DNA of 20,938 nt from assembly GCA_002478955.1 (NCBI GenBank), contig DLKK01000046.1, positions 1-20,938 of the forward strand, in the 5' to 3' direction. A model generated the notes under the pieces. The model saw nothing but the letters and a program-made list of their open reading frames with translations, did not search any database and was not told the DNA's origin. The stretch is from Treponema sp. UBA7590 (lineage in GTDB: Bacteria; Spirochaetota; Spirochaetia; Treponematales; Treponemataceae). A program made the position numbers and the translations under genes. This document shows positions 8,401 to 14,855 of the stretch, piece after piece. The number at the start of each line of letters is the position of its first letter. Positions within the stretch are counted from its first letter, which is position 1.

Positions 8401-9058
8401 CGGCTTTTATCTCCTCGTCAAGAATCTGGACAATATACAAATCACCGCGCTGTCTTTTATTCCGCTCAACATCAAAATATTCACGTCGCATACTTGTATC
8501 CCTCAATTCTTTTTTTGAAAACCATTCTGAATAATCGGCAGTTTCAGCTCCAATAAATCTTATTGTGTCAAAGGATTTTTTGCTTTTCAGGACAACTTGA
8601 ATGCCTAGCTTTCCAAGTTTCATGGCGTTTCCAAGTTGACGGACAGAGATTGTTCCGTTTATAAAATCCTGAGCAAATGAAAAATAGCTGTCATCTGCCC
8701 TATAGCCAGTAACAATATCGTAATCCTTGTAAGGAACAGAAAAATTTTTCAGGAGATAATTTTTTGCCTCTTCGGCAAGCGCCGAGCCAATGTCAAAAAT
8801 TCTGTTTTCAAGAAGAATTGCAAGCCAATGAAGAATTGTGTATTTTTCAGAATTCAAGTCCAAGACAGTCAATCCGCCGGTTTCAAGCTCATAAATATTT
8901 GCATATCCGTTTAAATTTTTTGAAACGCCCCATTCCTTAGCCATATCAAGCTCTTCCGTGCAATAAAATCCTAATCCGTAGTCGTTTATTGCCTTTCCAA
9001 AGCCAAAAATGGGTTTTTCTATAATTTTATTTGAACCATGATAAATCTTCTTTTTCAC
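8381..9058 (-). CDS. DUF3990-family protein, putative ADP-ribosyltransferase-like toxin
   Basis: A 225-residue protein that matches the DUF3990 pattern at its start: KIYHGSN (H7), then NDYGLGFYCT (Y32) and the ELDMAKEW helix. From memory, DUF3990 is placed with the ADP-ribosyltransferase fold, where a His/Arg and a Tyr contact NAD; here these would be H7 and Y32. The third catalytic residue is not clear; the region ending GIQVVLKSKKSFDTIRFIG is the likely equivalent. There is no signal peptide. The start is GTG at 9058, because MKKKIYHGSN is the usual beginning of the family. No ribosome site precedes it and a strong promoter ends 6 nt upstream. Toxicity is inferred. Confidence 0.75.
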   Translation of the reverse strand: MKKKIYHGSNKIIEKPIFGFGKAINDYGLGFYCTEELDMAKEWGVSKNLNGYANIYELETGGLTVLDLNSEKYTILHWLAILLENRIFDIGSALAEEAKNYLLKNFSVPYKDYDIVTGYRADDSYFSFAQDFINGTISVRQLGNAMKLGKLGIQVVLKSKKSFDTIRFIGAETADYSEWFSKKELRDTSMRREYFDVERNKRQRGDLYIVQILDEEIKADDSRLR

Positions 9059-9064
9059 AACTAT

Positions 9065-9093
9065 ATAATACTCTTATAGGAGTAGTTTTTCAA
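9065..9093 (-). promoter_or_regulatory. Promoter of the putative toxin-antitoxin operon, predicted leaderless
   Basis: On the minus strand: -35 TTGAAA (9088-9093), a 17-bp spacer, then -10 TATTAT (9065-9070). Six bases separate the -10 from the GTG, so the predicted +1 is the G of the start codon at 9058. This is one of the best sigma-70 matches in the window. Confidence 0.72.
9069..9084. promoter_or_regulatory. Operator-like inverted repeat between -35 and -10
   Basis: TACTC (9069-9073) faces GAGTA (9080-9084) across the 6-bp centre TTATAG. It overlaps the -10 box and the spacer of the toxin-antitoxin promoter. This is where an autorepressing antitoxin would be expected to bind; the binding protein is inferred. 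Confidence 0.5.
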
Positions 9094-9130
9094 GAAAAGC
9101 TATCATTTATTGCTTGTGTTTTCCTGTGTA

Positions 9131-9319
9131 AACTGAAAAAGTTCAGAAAAACAACAAGTTTTTCAGTTTTAGACTGAAAAACTTCACGCATAAAAAGCTA
9201 TCCGCAGCCAGACGACTAAAAGCCTTTTCCAAAAAAACGTACCTTTACTCGGAAACCGCCCTTTTTCTACTGAAAACTATTTCAAATTCCGTAAAAGTTT
9301 TCAGTAGCAGTGAAAACTT
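9131..9319. repeat. Cluster of ACTGAAAA(A)CTT inverted repeats in the toxin/lipocalin gap
   Basis: This cluster fills most of the 333-bp gene-free stretch 9059-9391. Copies: AACTGAAAAAGTT (9131-9143); AAGTTTTTCAGT (9156-9167) facing ACTGAAAAACTT (9173-9184), a perfect 12-bp pair with a 5-nt loop; CTACTGAAAACT (9267-9278) facing AGTTTTCAGTAG (9296-9307), another perfect 12-bp pair with a 17-nt gap; and AGTGAAAACTT (9309-9319). No T-run follows either hairpin, so terminators are unlikely. The shared half-site in six places and both orientations suggests a binding array. No gene is visible in the gap. Confidence 0.75.
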
Positions 9320-9391
9320 TATTTTCTTACCATCCCCCTCTTTTATGATTATTTTCTTTGTAGATTGCATGCATTTTTTTCTTTGCTTTTT

Positions 9392-9949
9392 ATGGAGGTA
9401 TGTATAAAAAGCAGAATCAGGAAGATTTTCTCTTTGGCCGCCGTTTTAAGCTGCATTGCAGGTCTTTCAGCCCTGTCAGTCTCCAAAAAAAGCAATGCAA
9501 GCCTTGAGCCTGTAAAGAATTTTGAGCTTGCGCGGTATCTTGGAAAATGGTATGAAATCGGGCGTTTTGACTTCAAGTGGGAAAAGAATCTGAAAAACGT
9601 TGCGGCAGAATACTCGCTGAACAAAAACGGCACGGTCAAGGTTGTAAATTCAGGTTACGATTACGCCGCACAAAAAGAAAAGCAGTCCGTGGGGAAGGCG
9701 AAATTCGCCGGAAATAAAAACGAGGGAAGCCTGAAAGTGTCGTTCTTCGGGCCGTTTTACAGCGACTACAAAATTATCGCTCTGGATTCAGAATACAACT
9801 ATGCGCTTGTTGCCGGAGCGAACAAAAAGCTTTTGTGGATTTTGAGCCGCACAAAGACGATTCCTTCCGACGTAAAGGAAAGCTACATTCAGACTGCCCA
9901 GAACGCAGGCTACGACTTAAGCGGTTTTGTCTGGACTGTGCAGGAATAA
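9392..9949 (+). CDS. blc: Blc-type lipocalin, probable lipoprotein
   Basis: A beta-barrel protein that binds fatty acids or lysophospholipids at the cell envelope. Numbered from ATG 9392 (185 residues), all three lipocalin conserved regions are visible: GKWYEIGRFD (51-60), the YNYALVAG strand (135-142), and LLWILSRTK (147-155), with the family's usual C-terminal AGYDLSGFVW. The N-terminus is a signal peptide with basic IKSRIRKI, then SLAAVLSC; C21 fits a relaxed spirochaete lipobox. The start is odd. GGAGG (9394-9398) lies just inside the ATG and ideally precedes an in-frame ATA at 9404 that would give a clean signal peptide. TTG 9365 is also in frame. The gene stands alone. Confidence 0.88.
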   Translation: MEVCIKSRIRKIFSLAAVLSCIAGLSALSVSKKSNASLEPVKNFELARYLGKWYEIGRFDFKWEKNLKNVAAEYSLNKNGTVKVVNSGYDYAAQKEKQSVGKAKFAGNKNEGSLKVSFFGPFYSDYKIIALDSEYNYALVAGANKKLLWILSRTKTIPSDVKESYIQTAQNAGYDLSGFVWTVQE

Positions 9950-9965
9950 GGCATATTTTCATTTC

Positions 9966-11180
9966 TCATCTTCCGCCGTTCAGAAGCGCGAACAGCGGAG
10001 GACAGATTTTTTTCAGCAGGATTCCAAAGCCTGTTCCAAGTGCGACGACAAGAACCGAGACGCCGAAATATTCCGCCATGCAGAAAAATGTGTTTGTCAT
10101 CGGAAGAATTTTGCGCCAAAAGGCTTGAATGCAGTTCAGCAAGAACGGCATGTGGATTGCAAAAAGCCAGAACGAGAATCCGGCAAGATACTTTGCCGCC
10201 GCGAACGCCTTTTTGTTTGAAACGATAACTGCAGAAAATTTCAAGAGGACAAGGCAGGAGACCGCGACCATGAACCAGTACGCGCACGAGTATTCGCCGT
10301 AGAATTTCCAGGTTGCAAGCCACAGTGCAAGGTAAAGCGGAACCAGTGCCTTCCATTTTATTCTGTCCGCAAATGCGAAAAGGTCAAAATTGGATTCCGC
10401 CCAAAAAAGTCCTATTATATAGAAGAAAAGTGCCTGAGATGCCACAAAGAACGGCCGGGTGTCAGAAAAATAAAAGAACGACACCGCGAAAAGAGCGCAC
10501 ACAGGAAATTTCCGCACAAAAAGACGAAGAACCGGGGAAATCAAAATCAGAATGAAAAGGTCGCGCACAAACCAGAGCTGACCGACATACCCGCCGAACG
10601 TCCTCCCCTCCGCCATGTTCTCATATCCAAAAAACGCATGAAGCCAGCCTTTTACGCCCCACCCGCTCATCGGAAACCAGTTCTTCCGCTCAATCATACC
10701 AGGAAAAACCGCCTGAATCAGAAGCTTGAAGCCGACGTAAATTCCGATGTTCAGAAGCGGCCACAGAAAATACGGAACCACGAGCGACTTCGCCTTTTTC
10801 TTGAGCAGAACGCCGTAAGAGTCGCCTTTCATGAACTGCAGATATGAGGCGAACATAAAGAAAAGAGGAACTGCGCACCTTGCGATTCCGTCCGAAATAA
10901 AAATCTGAATCCAGCGTCCGAAAAGTCCGTTTTCGTAGTCAAACGGCGTGTATCCGTACTCAAGCGCGCCCTTCAAGATTTCTTCCGCCGTAAAATTGTT
11001 GTGGATAAAGACGACAAGCACAATCAGAAGAAAACGCAGCGCGGTTATGCGCATTGAAGTTTGTGCCGGAATTCTCTTTGCCTTTTCAGCGCAAAAAAGT
11101 TTTTTAAATCCGTATTTTTCAGAAATCGCCACAGGATTTTGGGCAGCAGTTTCGTATTCGACAGTTTTGTTTTCTGACAT
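9966..11180 (-). CDS. Membrane acyltransferase, acyltransferase-3 (OafA/YrhL-like) family
   Basis: A 404-residue multi-pass membrane protein with roughly ten hydrophobic segments. Acyltransferase-3 proteins move acetyl or other acyl groups onto sugars of surface polysaccharide, LPS or peptidoglycan. The hallmark first segment is present: MRITALRFLLIVLVVFIHNN, with R49 and the H60-N61 pair, followed by PLFFMFASYLQF in the next region. The N-terminal 40 residues are hydrophilic and cytoplasmic. ATG 11180 has GGGGAAAG about 5 nt upstream. There is no sugar-synthesis gene next door, so the acceptor is unknown. It is divergent from a small XRE regulator that may control it. Confidence 0.85.
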   Translation of the reverse strand: MSENKTVEYETAAQNPVAISEKYGFKKLFCAEKAKRIPAQTSMRITALRFLLIVLVVFIHNNFTAEEILKGALEYGYTPFDYENGLFGRWIQIFISDGIARCAVPLFFMFASYLQFMKGDSYGVLLKKKAKSLVVPYFLWPLLNIGIYVGFKLLIQAVFPGMIERKNWFPMSGWGVKGWLHAFFGYENMAEGRTFGGYVGQLWFVRDLFILILISPVLRLFVRKFPVCALFAVSFFYFSDTRPFFVASQALFFYIIGLFWAESNFDLFAFADRIKWKALVPLYLALWLATWKFYGEYSCAYWFMVAVSCLVLLKFSAVIVSNKKAFAAAKYLAGFSFWLFAIHMPFLLNCIQAFWRKILPMTNTFFCMAEYFGVSVLVVALGTGFGILLKKICPPLFALLNGGR

Positions 11181-11225
11181 GGACTTTCCCCATCGTAAAA
11201 TGAAAATTGTTTATCGAAAGTTATA

Positions 11226-11312
11226 AAATAAACTATTTTCCATTTATATCATTTAAATAAACTAAATTCCACTATTAAATGCAAAATAGCAAAAATTCCA
11301 TAATGATAAAAA
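11226..11312. repeat. Three degenerate 29-bp direct repeats between acyltransferase and XRE genes
   Basis: Units start at 11226, 11255 and 11284, exactly 29 bp apart. The conserved core is AAATAAACTA plus nnTTCCA: units 1 and 2 differ at 2 of the first 17 positions, and unit 3 matches unit 2 at 13 of 17. The array ends 1 nt before the XRE start codon (11314) and lies upstream of the acyltransferase start, so it probably holds both promoters and operators. Confidence 0.65.
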
Positions 11313-11313
11313 T

Positions 11314-11661
11314 ATGAATTCTTTTTGGGACAATGTGGCGGCGGAGCTTGAATATCTTGGAATGACGAACAAGGCACTTGCCGAAAAAGTGGGAATCACC
11401 GCGTCAAACATAGGCAAGGGGCAGAAACAGGGCTCAAGTCCGTCAGCGGAGACAGCAGTAAAAATCGCAAAAGTGCTCGGCGTTTCGGTGGAGTATCTTG
11501 TTACAGGAAGCCAGCCGTCCGACAAAAGTTCCCACAGCGCGGAAAACGAAAACCAGATTCACTTTTTAAGGAAATACCACGACCTGATAGAAAAATGCGA
11601 GAACCTGCCGCAGGAAAAAGTGCGGCTTTTAACTGAAGTTGCGGAGGGGTTTGGGAGGTAG
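11314..11661 (+). CDS. Small XRE-family HTH regulator
   Basis: A 115-residue protein with a helix-turn-helix at about 8-64 (ELEYLGMTNKALAEKVGITA, then SNIG and the recognition helix, ending VLGVSVEYLVTG). The segment GKGQKQGSSPSAETAVKIAK is typical of Xre proteins that begin 'VEYLVTG'-type linkers. The second half is a charged helix (ENQIHFLRKYHDLIEKC). No ribosome site precedes ATG 11314; the leader is A/T only. It is divergent from the acyltransferase and downstream of three 29-bp repeats that it may bind. The stretch from its stop to 11712 is only 51 bp. Confidence 0.82.
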   Translation: MNSFWDNVAAELEYLGMTNKALAEKVGITASNIGKGQKQGSSPSAETAVKIAKVLGVSVEYLVTGSQPSDKSSHSAENENQIHFLRKYHDLIEKCENLPQEKVRLLTEVAEGFGR

Positions 11662-11712
11662 AAAGATGAAGTCTTGGATGCGGATTTCAGCGAATAAATT
11701 TCTCCTAACGGA

Positions 11713-13014
11713 TTATTTATTCAGCTCCAAAACACGTTCCACAGCATACAGCGGAACATTCGTCATCCAGTCCTGCTCGCGGTACTGCGACATTGAGAAG
11801 CGGATGCCGTGTATTCCGTTGTCCAGTGAAAACTGACGCATGGACTTTGCGCGCAGATTCTCCTCGGCCTTTACTTCGACAGGAATTATTCTGCTGCCGT
11901 TTTGAAGCAGAAAATCAAGCTCCTGTTTTGAGTCGTCCGCGCTGAAATACCAGCAGGATGTGTTCTTTAGATTCAAAAGCTGCTCAAGGACAAACTGTTC
12001 CGTAAATGCGCCCTTGTATTCCTCAAAAATATTGTCGCCAATCAGAATATTTTCAGGCAGAGTCTCAACAATCGCTCCCAAAAGCCCGCAGTCCAAAATA
12101 AAAAGCTTGAAGGAATCAAAGTCCTCGTAGAATTTCAGGGGAAGGCACGCTTTTTTTATTCTGGAAATTTTATGCACAAGCCCGGCCTCAACAAGCCACT
12201 GAATCGCCGTCTCAAAATCCTTTGAACGCGCGCCATGCTTTATCGCGCCATAAATGAAACGCCGGTTTTCTTTTGCAAGCTGATGCGGAATCGAATTCCA
12301 GACAAGGTGAATGCGCTGAATGTCTTTTGGATCTGCGTGCTTTGAAATATCTTTTTCGTAGGAATACAGAATCGCCTTTTGAATCGTGCGGATTTCCTCG
12401 ACGCTCCGGTTCTCTGAAAACGCAAGGACAGCTTCCGGCATTCCGCCTGTAAAATAGTATTGCCGCAAAAGTTCCTTGAATTCAGTATGGAACGAAGCAA
12501 GATTTTCAAACGGCTCATTCAAAAGGTATTTGCAAAGATTCTCGCCATGCACCGCAAGGACAAATTCCGAAAAACTCATCGGATATAGATGAAGCAAGTC
12601 AACTTTACCGACAGGAAATCCAGTCCCGGCATGAAGGCTCAGCCCCAGAAGCGAACCGGCAGCAGCAACATAGTATTCCCGGCCGTCCTCGCAAAAATAT
12701 TTAAGGGAAGTAAGAACCGGCGGAATCTCCTGAATTTCGTCAAAAATAATGAGTGTGGATTTTTTTTCTATCTTTTGCCGTGAATAAATTTCCAGTTTGG
12801 AAATGATGGAAGGAATATCGAAAGAGCCGCTGAAAATCTCACGGATTTTTTCATTCTGGTCGCAGTTTATGTAGACAGTGTCCTGAAACTCCGTGCGTCC
12901 GAATTCCTTCAAAACCCAAGTTTTTCCAACCTGCCTTGCGCCGTCAAGTATAAGCGGCTTTCTGTTGTCCTTGTTTTTCCATTGAATCAAATCAGATATA
13001 ATATTGCGGTTCAT
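11713..13014 (-). CDS. AAA+ ATPase with DUF4143 domain
   Basis: A 433-residue cytoplasmic protein. The N-terminal AAA_14-type ATPase has Walker A GARQVGKT (25-32), Walker B LIIFDEIQEI (88-97) and a sensor strand VAAAGSLLG. The middle has the usual LHLYPMSFSEF and GGMPEAVLAF motifs. The C-terminal DUF4143 part carries a nuclease-like pattern, ELDFLL followed by IIPVEVKAEE (D, then E-x-K). The length is normal and all key residues are present. These proteins are abundant in host-associated anaerobes; their biological job is not established, with proposals including defence, addiction or DNA metabolism. ATG 13014 lacks a ribosome site and lies about 3 nt from the predicted transcript start. Confidence 0.9.
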   Translation of the reverse strand: MNRNIISDLIQWKNKDNRKPLILDGARQVGKTWVLKEFGRTEFQDTVYINCDQNEKIREIFSGSFDIPSIISKLEIYSRQKIEKKSTLIIFDEIQEIPPVLTSLKYFCEDGREYYVAAAGSLLGLSLHAGTGFPVGKVDLLHLYPMSFSEFVLAVHGENLCKYLLNEPFENLASFHTEFKELLRQYYFTGGMPEAVLAFSENRSVEEIRTIQKAILYSYEKDISKHADPKDIQRIHLVWNSIPHQLAKENRRFIYGAIKHGARSKDFETAIQWLVEAGLVHKISRIKKACLPLKFYEDFDSFKLFILDCGLLGAIVETLPENILIGDNIFEEYKGAFTEQFVLEQLLNLKNTSCWYFSADDSKQELDFLLQNGSRIIPVEVKAEENLRAKSMRQFSLDNGIHGIRFSMSQYREQDWMTNVPLYAVERVLELNK

Positions 13015-13023
13015 ACGTGTAAT

Positions 13024-13053
13024 ATTTTACACTAAAATACCCGAACTTTGCAA
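13024..13053 (-). promoter_or_regulatory. Promoter of the DUF4143 ATPase gene, near-leaderless
   Basis: On the minus strand: -35 TTGCAA (13048-13053), an 18-bp spacer, -10 TAAAAT (13024-13029). The predicted start is near 13017, three bases before the ATG at 13014. An imperfect hairpin, GTGTAA (13017-13022) with TTACAC (13027-13032), overlaps the start point and -10. Confidence 0.5.
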
Positions 13054-13081
13054 GAAATTTACACTAAAACAGCCGAAGTTT
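13026..13081. repeat. Two 24-bp direct repeats over the ATPase promoter
   Basis: The units at 13026-13049 and 13058-13081 share TTTACACTAAAA and then a CCGAA-TTT tail; they differ at 3 of 24 positions and are 32 bp apart. One unit covers the spacer and both promoter boxes in part, the other lies just upstream of the -35. This is a typical placement for an autorepressor. Confidence 0.7.
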
Positions 13082-13118
13082 TTAAAACGAAACCGGCAAA
13101 TTCCAATCGTAAATCAGT

Positions 13119-13132
13119 CGTAAAATTTTACG
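13119..13132. promoter_or_regulatory. Perfect 14-bp palindrome CGTAAAATTTTACG
   Basis: A fully self-complementary site 39 bp upstream of the broken AlbA_2 gene. ACGCTTG follows twice within 20 bp. It could be a leftover operator of the gene that is now truncated. Confidence 0.4.
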
Positions 13133-13171
13133 CTTGAAAATACGCTTGTTTTCAGCTACAATTTTCTCATT

Positions 13172-13408
13172 ATGAATGAGGAATCGAACCGAATCCGGGA
13201 AAATAGAACTTTAGAATTCAAAGAGGATTTAACCAACACATTTCTAAAAACTGTAAGCGCTTTTTCTAATTATGACGGCGGAATCATTCTATTCGGTGTG
13301 AATGACAGCGGAATTCCTGTCGGTCTTGAAAATCCAAAACAGGCTTGTCTTGATATTTACATCACAATTCAAGGAAACGGCCGCGGAACGAAATATTGCA
13401 AAAACTAG
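13172..13408 (+). pseudogene. Truncated AlbA_2 (Schlafen-like) domain protein, N-terminal fragment
   Basis: The first 60 or so residues are clearly the start of an AlbA_2-type putative DNA-binding/ATP-binding protein: NRTLEFKEDL (11-20), then AFSNYDGGIILFGVNDSG and the PVGLENPKQACLDI motif (49-62). In intact proteins this domain continues for about 60 more residues and is usually followed by an ATPase-like domain of 200-300 residues. Here the match stops at residue 62; a short unrelated tail (to YCKN) and a stop follow, and no frame downstream resumes the family. A deletion is the simplest explanation. The fragment is probably not functional. Confidence 0.7.
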
Positions 13409-13550
13409 AAAAATGAGCAATGCACTTGCAGAATGTCGTTTTTCTGTTTACACAATACGGGTCTTCCTTTTGAACTACAAAAAAAATTGACTGTTCGATT
13501 TTAAAATCCAGCTGTTCTTTTATATTCCCTCCTCTTTTCCCGCGTATTCC

Positions 13551-13564
13551 GGGAGTAAACTCCC
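13551..13564. promoter_or_regulatory. GGGAGT-AA-ACTCCC palindrome centred at -41.5 of the two-component operon
   Basis: A perfect 6-bp inverted repeat with a 2-bp centre. Counting one more base on each side gives the 7-2-7 layout known for NarL-type regulators. The centre (13557.5) is 41.5 bp upstream of the predicted +1 (13599), the classic position of an activator that contacts RNA polymerase at a weak -35. It lies directly upstream of a NarL/LuxR-type regulator gene, so self-activation is a fair inference. Confidence 0.55.
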
Positions 13565-13586
13565 TATAAATCTCGGCGAAATGCAG

Positions 13587-13592
13587 TATAAT
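13587..13592 (+). promoter_or_regulatory. -10 box of the two-component operon, predicted leaderless
   Basis: A perfect TATAAT. The predicted +1 is 13599, one base before the ATG at 13600, with no ribosome site. No good -35 exists at 16-18 bp, which fits a promoter that needs an activator. Confidence 0.6.
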
Positions 13593-13599
13593 ATGCTGC

Positions 13600-14256
13600 A
13601 TGGCAAAAAACATAATTCTTTGCGACGACCATTCGCTTTTGAGAAACGGAATAAAAAACTGGATTCAATCTTATTCAAATTTCAAGGTTACGGACGAAGC
13701 CGGGACATGGGAGGAATGTAAGAAAATCGCAGAATCGTTCAGCCACAGCAAAAACGCTGAAGATGCCGGCTGCGTTGCAATCGTTGATATTTCGTTTAAG
13801 GCGGAATACACGAACAGCGGACACGAGGAGTATTGCGGTTTTGAAATTATCAAAATGTTTTCCGCTCTTGGCATTCCCTGCATTGCATATTCAAGCCACG
13901 ATTCAGGCGGATTTGTTGAACACGCGACAAGCGCAGCAGTCGGCGCTAAAGGCTTTGTTTCTAAAAATGCAGACGAGACTGTTCTACTTGCCGCGCTTGA
14001 AGCAATCTCAGCTGGAAAAACATATATTCAGGCGGAACTCGTAACAGGACTTCTTGAAGTCCGCGACATTACACAGACTTTTACAAAAAAGGAAAAGCTG
14101 GTTGCAGAAAGCCTTACACTCTACAATACAAACGCCGATGTCGCCGCGACGCTTGGCATTTCAGAAAAGACAGTCGTTAATTATCTTACGATTTTATATG
14201 ATAAAGCGGGCGTAAAAAACAAGCTTGAATTCCTTGAAAGAATGGGGCGACTATGA
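13600..14256 (+). CDS. Response regulator, LuxR/NarL family
   Basis: A 218-residue two-component transcription factor. The receiver domain (1-140) has the acidic pair D9-D10, phosphoacceptor D63 in AIVDIS, the Ser/Thr switch region YSSH (97-100) and K122 in GFVSKNA. The C-terminal HTH (about 160-218) reads FTKKEKLVAESL, then NADVAATLGISEKTVVNYLT, the NarL/LuxR form. The loop after D63 is unusually long (about 17 residues, FKAEYTNSGHEEYC, before GFEII), where most receivers have a short PxxdG turn. The ATG at 13600 lacks a ribosome site and is probably leaderless. The stop overlaps the next ATG (ATGA), so the operon is translationally coupled. Confidence 0.92.
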   Translation: MAKNIILCDDHSLLRNGIKNWIQSYSNFKVTDEAGTWEECKKIAESFSHSKNAEDAGCVAIVDISFKAEYTNSGHEEYCGFEIIKMFSALGIPCIAYSSHDSGGFVEHATSAAVGAKGFVSKNADETVLLAALEAISAGKTYIQAELVTGLLEVRDITQTFTKKEKLVAESLTLYNTNADVAATLGISEKTVVNYLTILYDKAGVKNKLEFLERMGRL

Positions 14257-14855
14257 AAAAAATCGGACTTACCGCACCTTTAATTCTCGCAGCCGTTTTT
14301 GGAAACATCGCCACTTCATTTTTTTCCGCCGTGCTTGAACTGCCAGCTTTTTTTGACACAATTTTTACAATTGCAATCACTTTTTACGCAGGACTCGTTC
14401 CGGGCATTATTGCTGCAGCCTTGTCCAATCCTCTGATGACAGTTTTGCGCTGCTTAATTTACGGAACAGAAATCTTCTATTTTGATTTTTTGTATTCTGT
14501 CTGCGGAATTTTTATTGTTTTTGCAACATGGACAATAAGCCGCAATAAAAAAGAATTTTTCTTTAGCCGTGCAGTCACCGTTCTTTACCTTCTGGTTATC
14601 GCATTCGCCTCATCATTTTTAAGCTGTTTTTCCGCAAGCTTTCTCGACACATTCATCCGCCCGCTATTTAACAAATCTTCCGGATTTTCTGCAATCGATA
14701 ATTTTTCCATCGCATTTCAAAAATTAAAGTTCAACGTGTTTTTGTCCTACTTATTGCCACGGATTCCTCTTACCGTGCTTGACAGGCTTATCTGCACTTT
14801 TGCAGGCTTCGGCATATACCGTTTTGCTGAACAAAAATTCGGGAGCAATGCATGA
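14253..14855 (+). CDS. ECF S-component-like integral membrane protein, probable sensor partner
   Basis: A 200-residue membrane protein with about five to six hydrophobic segments. The N-terminal third (FGNIATSFFSAVLELPAFFD, then TIFTIAITFYAGLVPGIIAA and ALSNPL) closely follows the pattern of ECF-transporter substrate-binding S components: LPxFLDTxGT, a glycine-rich second segment and an ALSNPL-type turn. S components bind vitamins or metals and normally work with an EcfT/EcfA energising module, which is not encoded here. The gene instead overlaps the response regulator by 4 nt and the histidine kinase by 4 nt. I infer that it serves as ligand sensor for the kinase. The ligand is unknown. Confidence 0.7.
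   Translation: MKKIGLTAPLILAAVFGNIATSFFSAVLELPAFFDTIFTIAITFYAGLVPGIIAAALSNPLMTVLRCLIYGTEIFYFDFLYSVCGIFIVFATWTISRNKKEFFFSRAVTVLYLLVIAFASSFLSCFSASFLDTFIRPLFNKSSGFSAIDNFSIAFQKLKFNVFLSYLLPRIPLTVLDRLICTFAGFGIYRFAEQKFGSNA

Noticed and set aside
8088..8534. A 148-codon plus-strand frame opposite the toxin-antitoxin genes
   Set aside because: It is antisense to two genes with strong family matches and shows no protein features of its own.
9156..9307. The 12-bp inverted pairs as insertion-sequence ends
   Set aside because: There is no transposase frame between or near them, no target duplication is visible, and the same half-site occurs more than four times.
9910..10356. A 148-codon minus-strand frame overlapping the acyltransferase gene
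   Set aside because: It is in a different frame of the clearly supported acyltransferase and has low-complexity Cys/Arg-rich content without a ribosome site.
11226..11312. 29-bp repeats as a CRISPR remnant
   Set aside because: The units abut with no spacers between them, are degenerate, and no cas gene is present.
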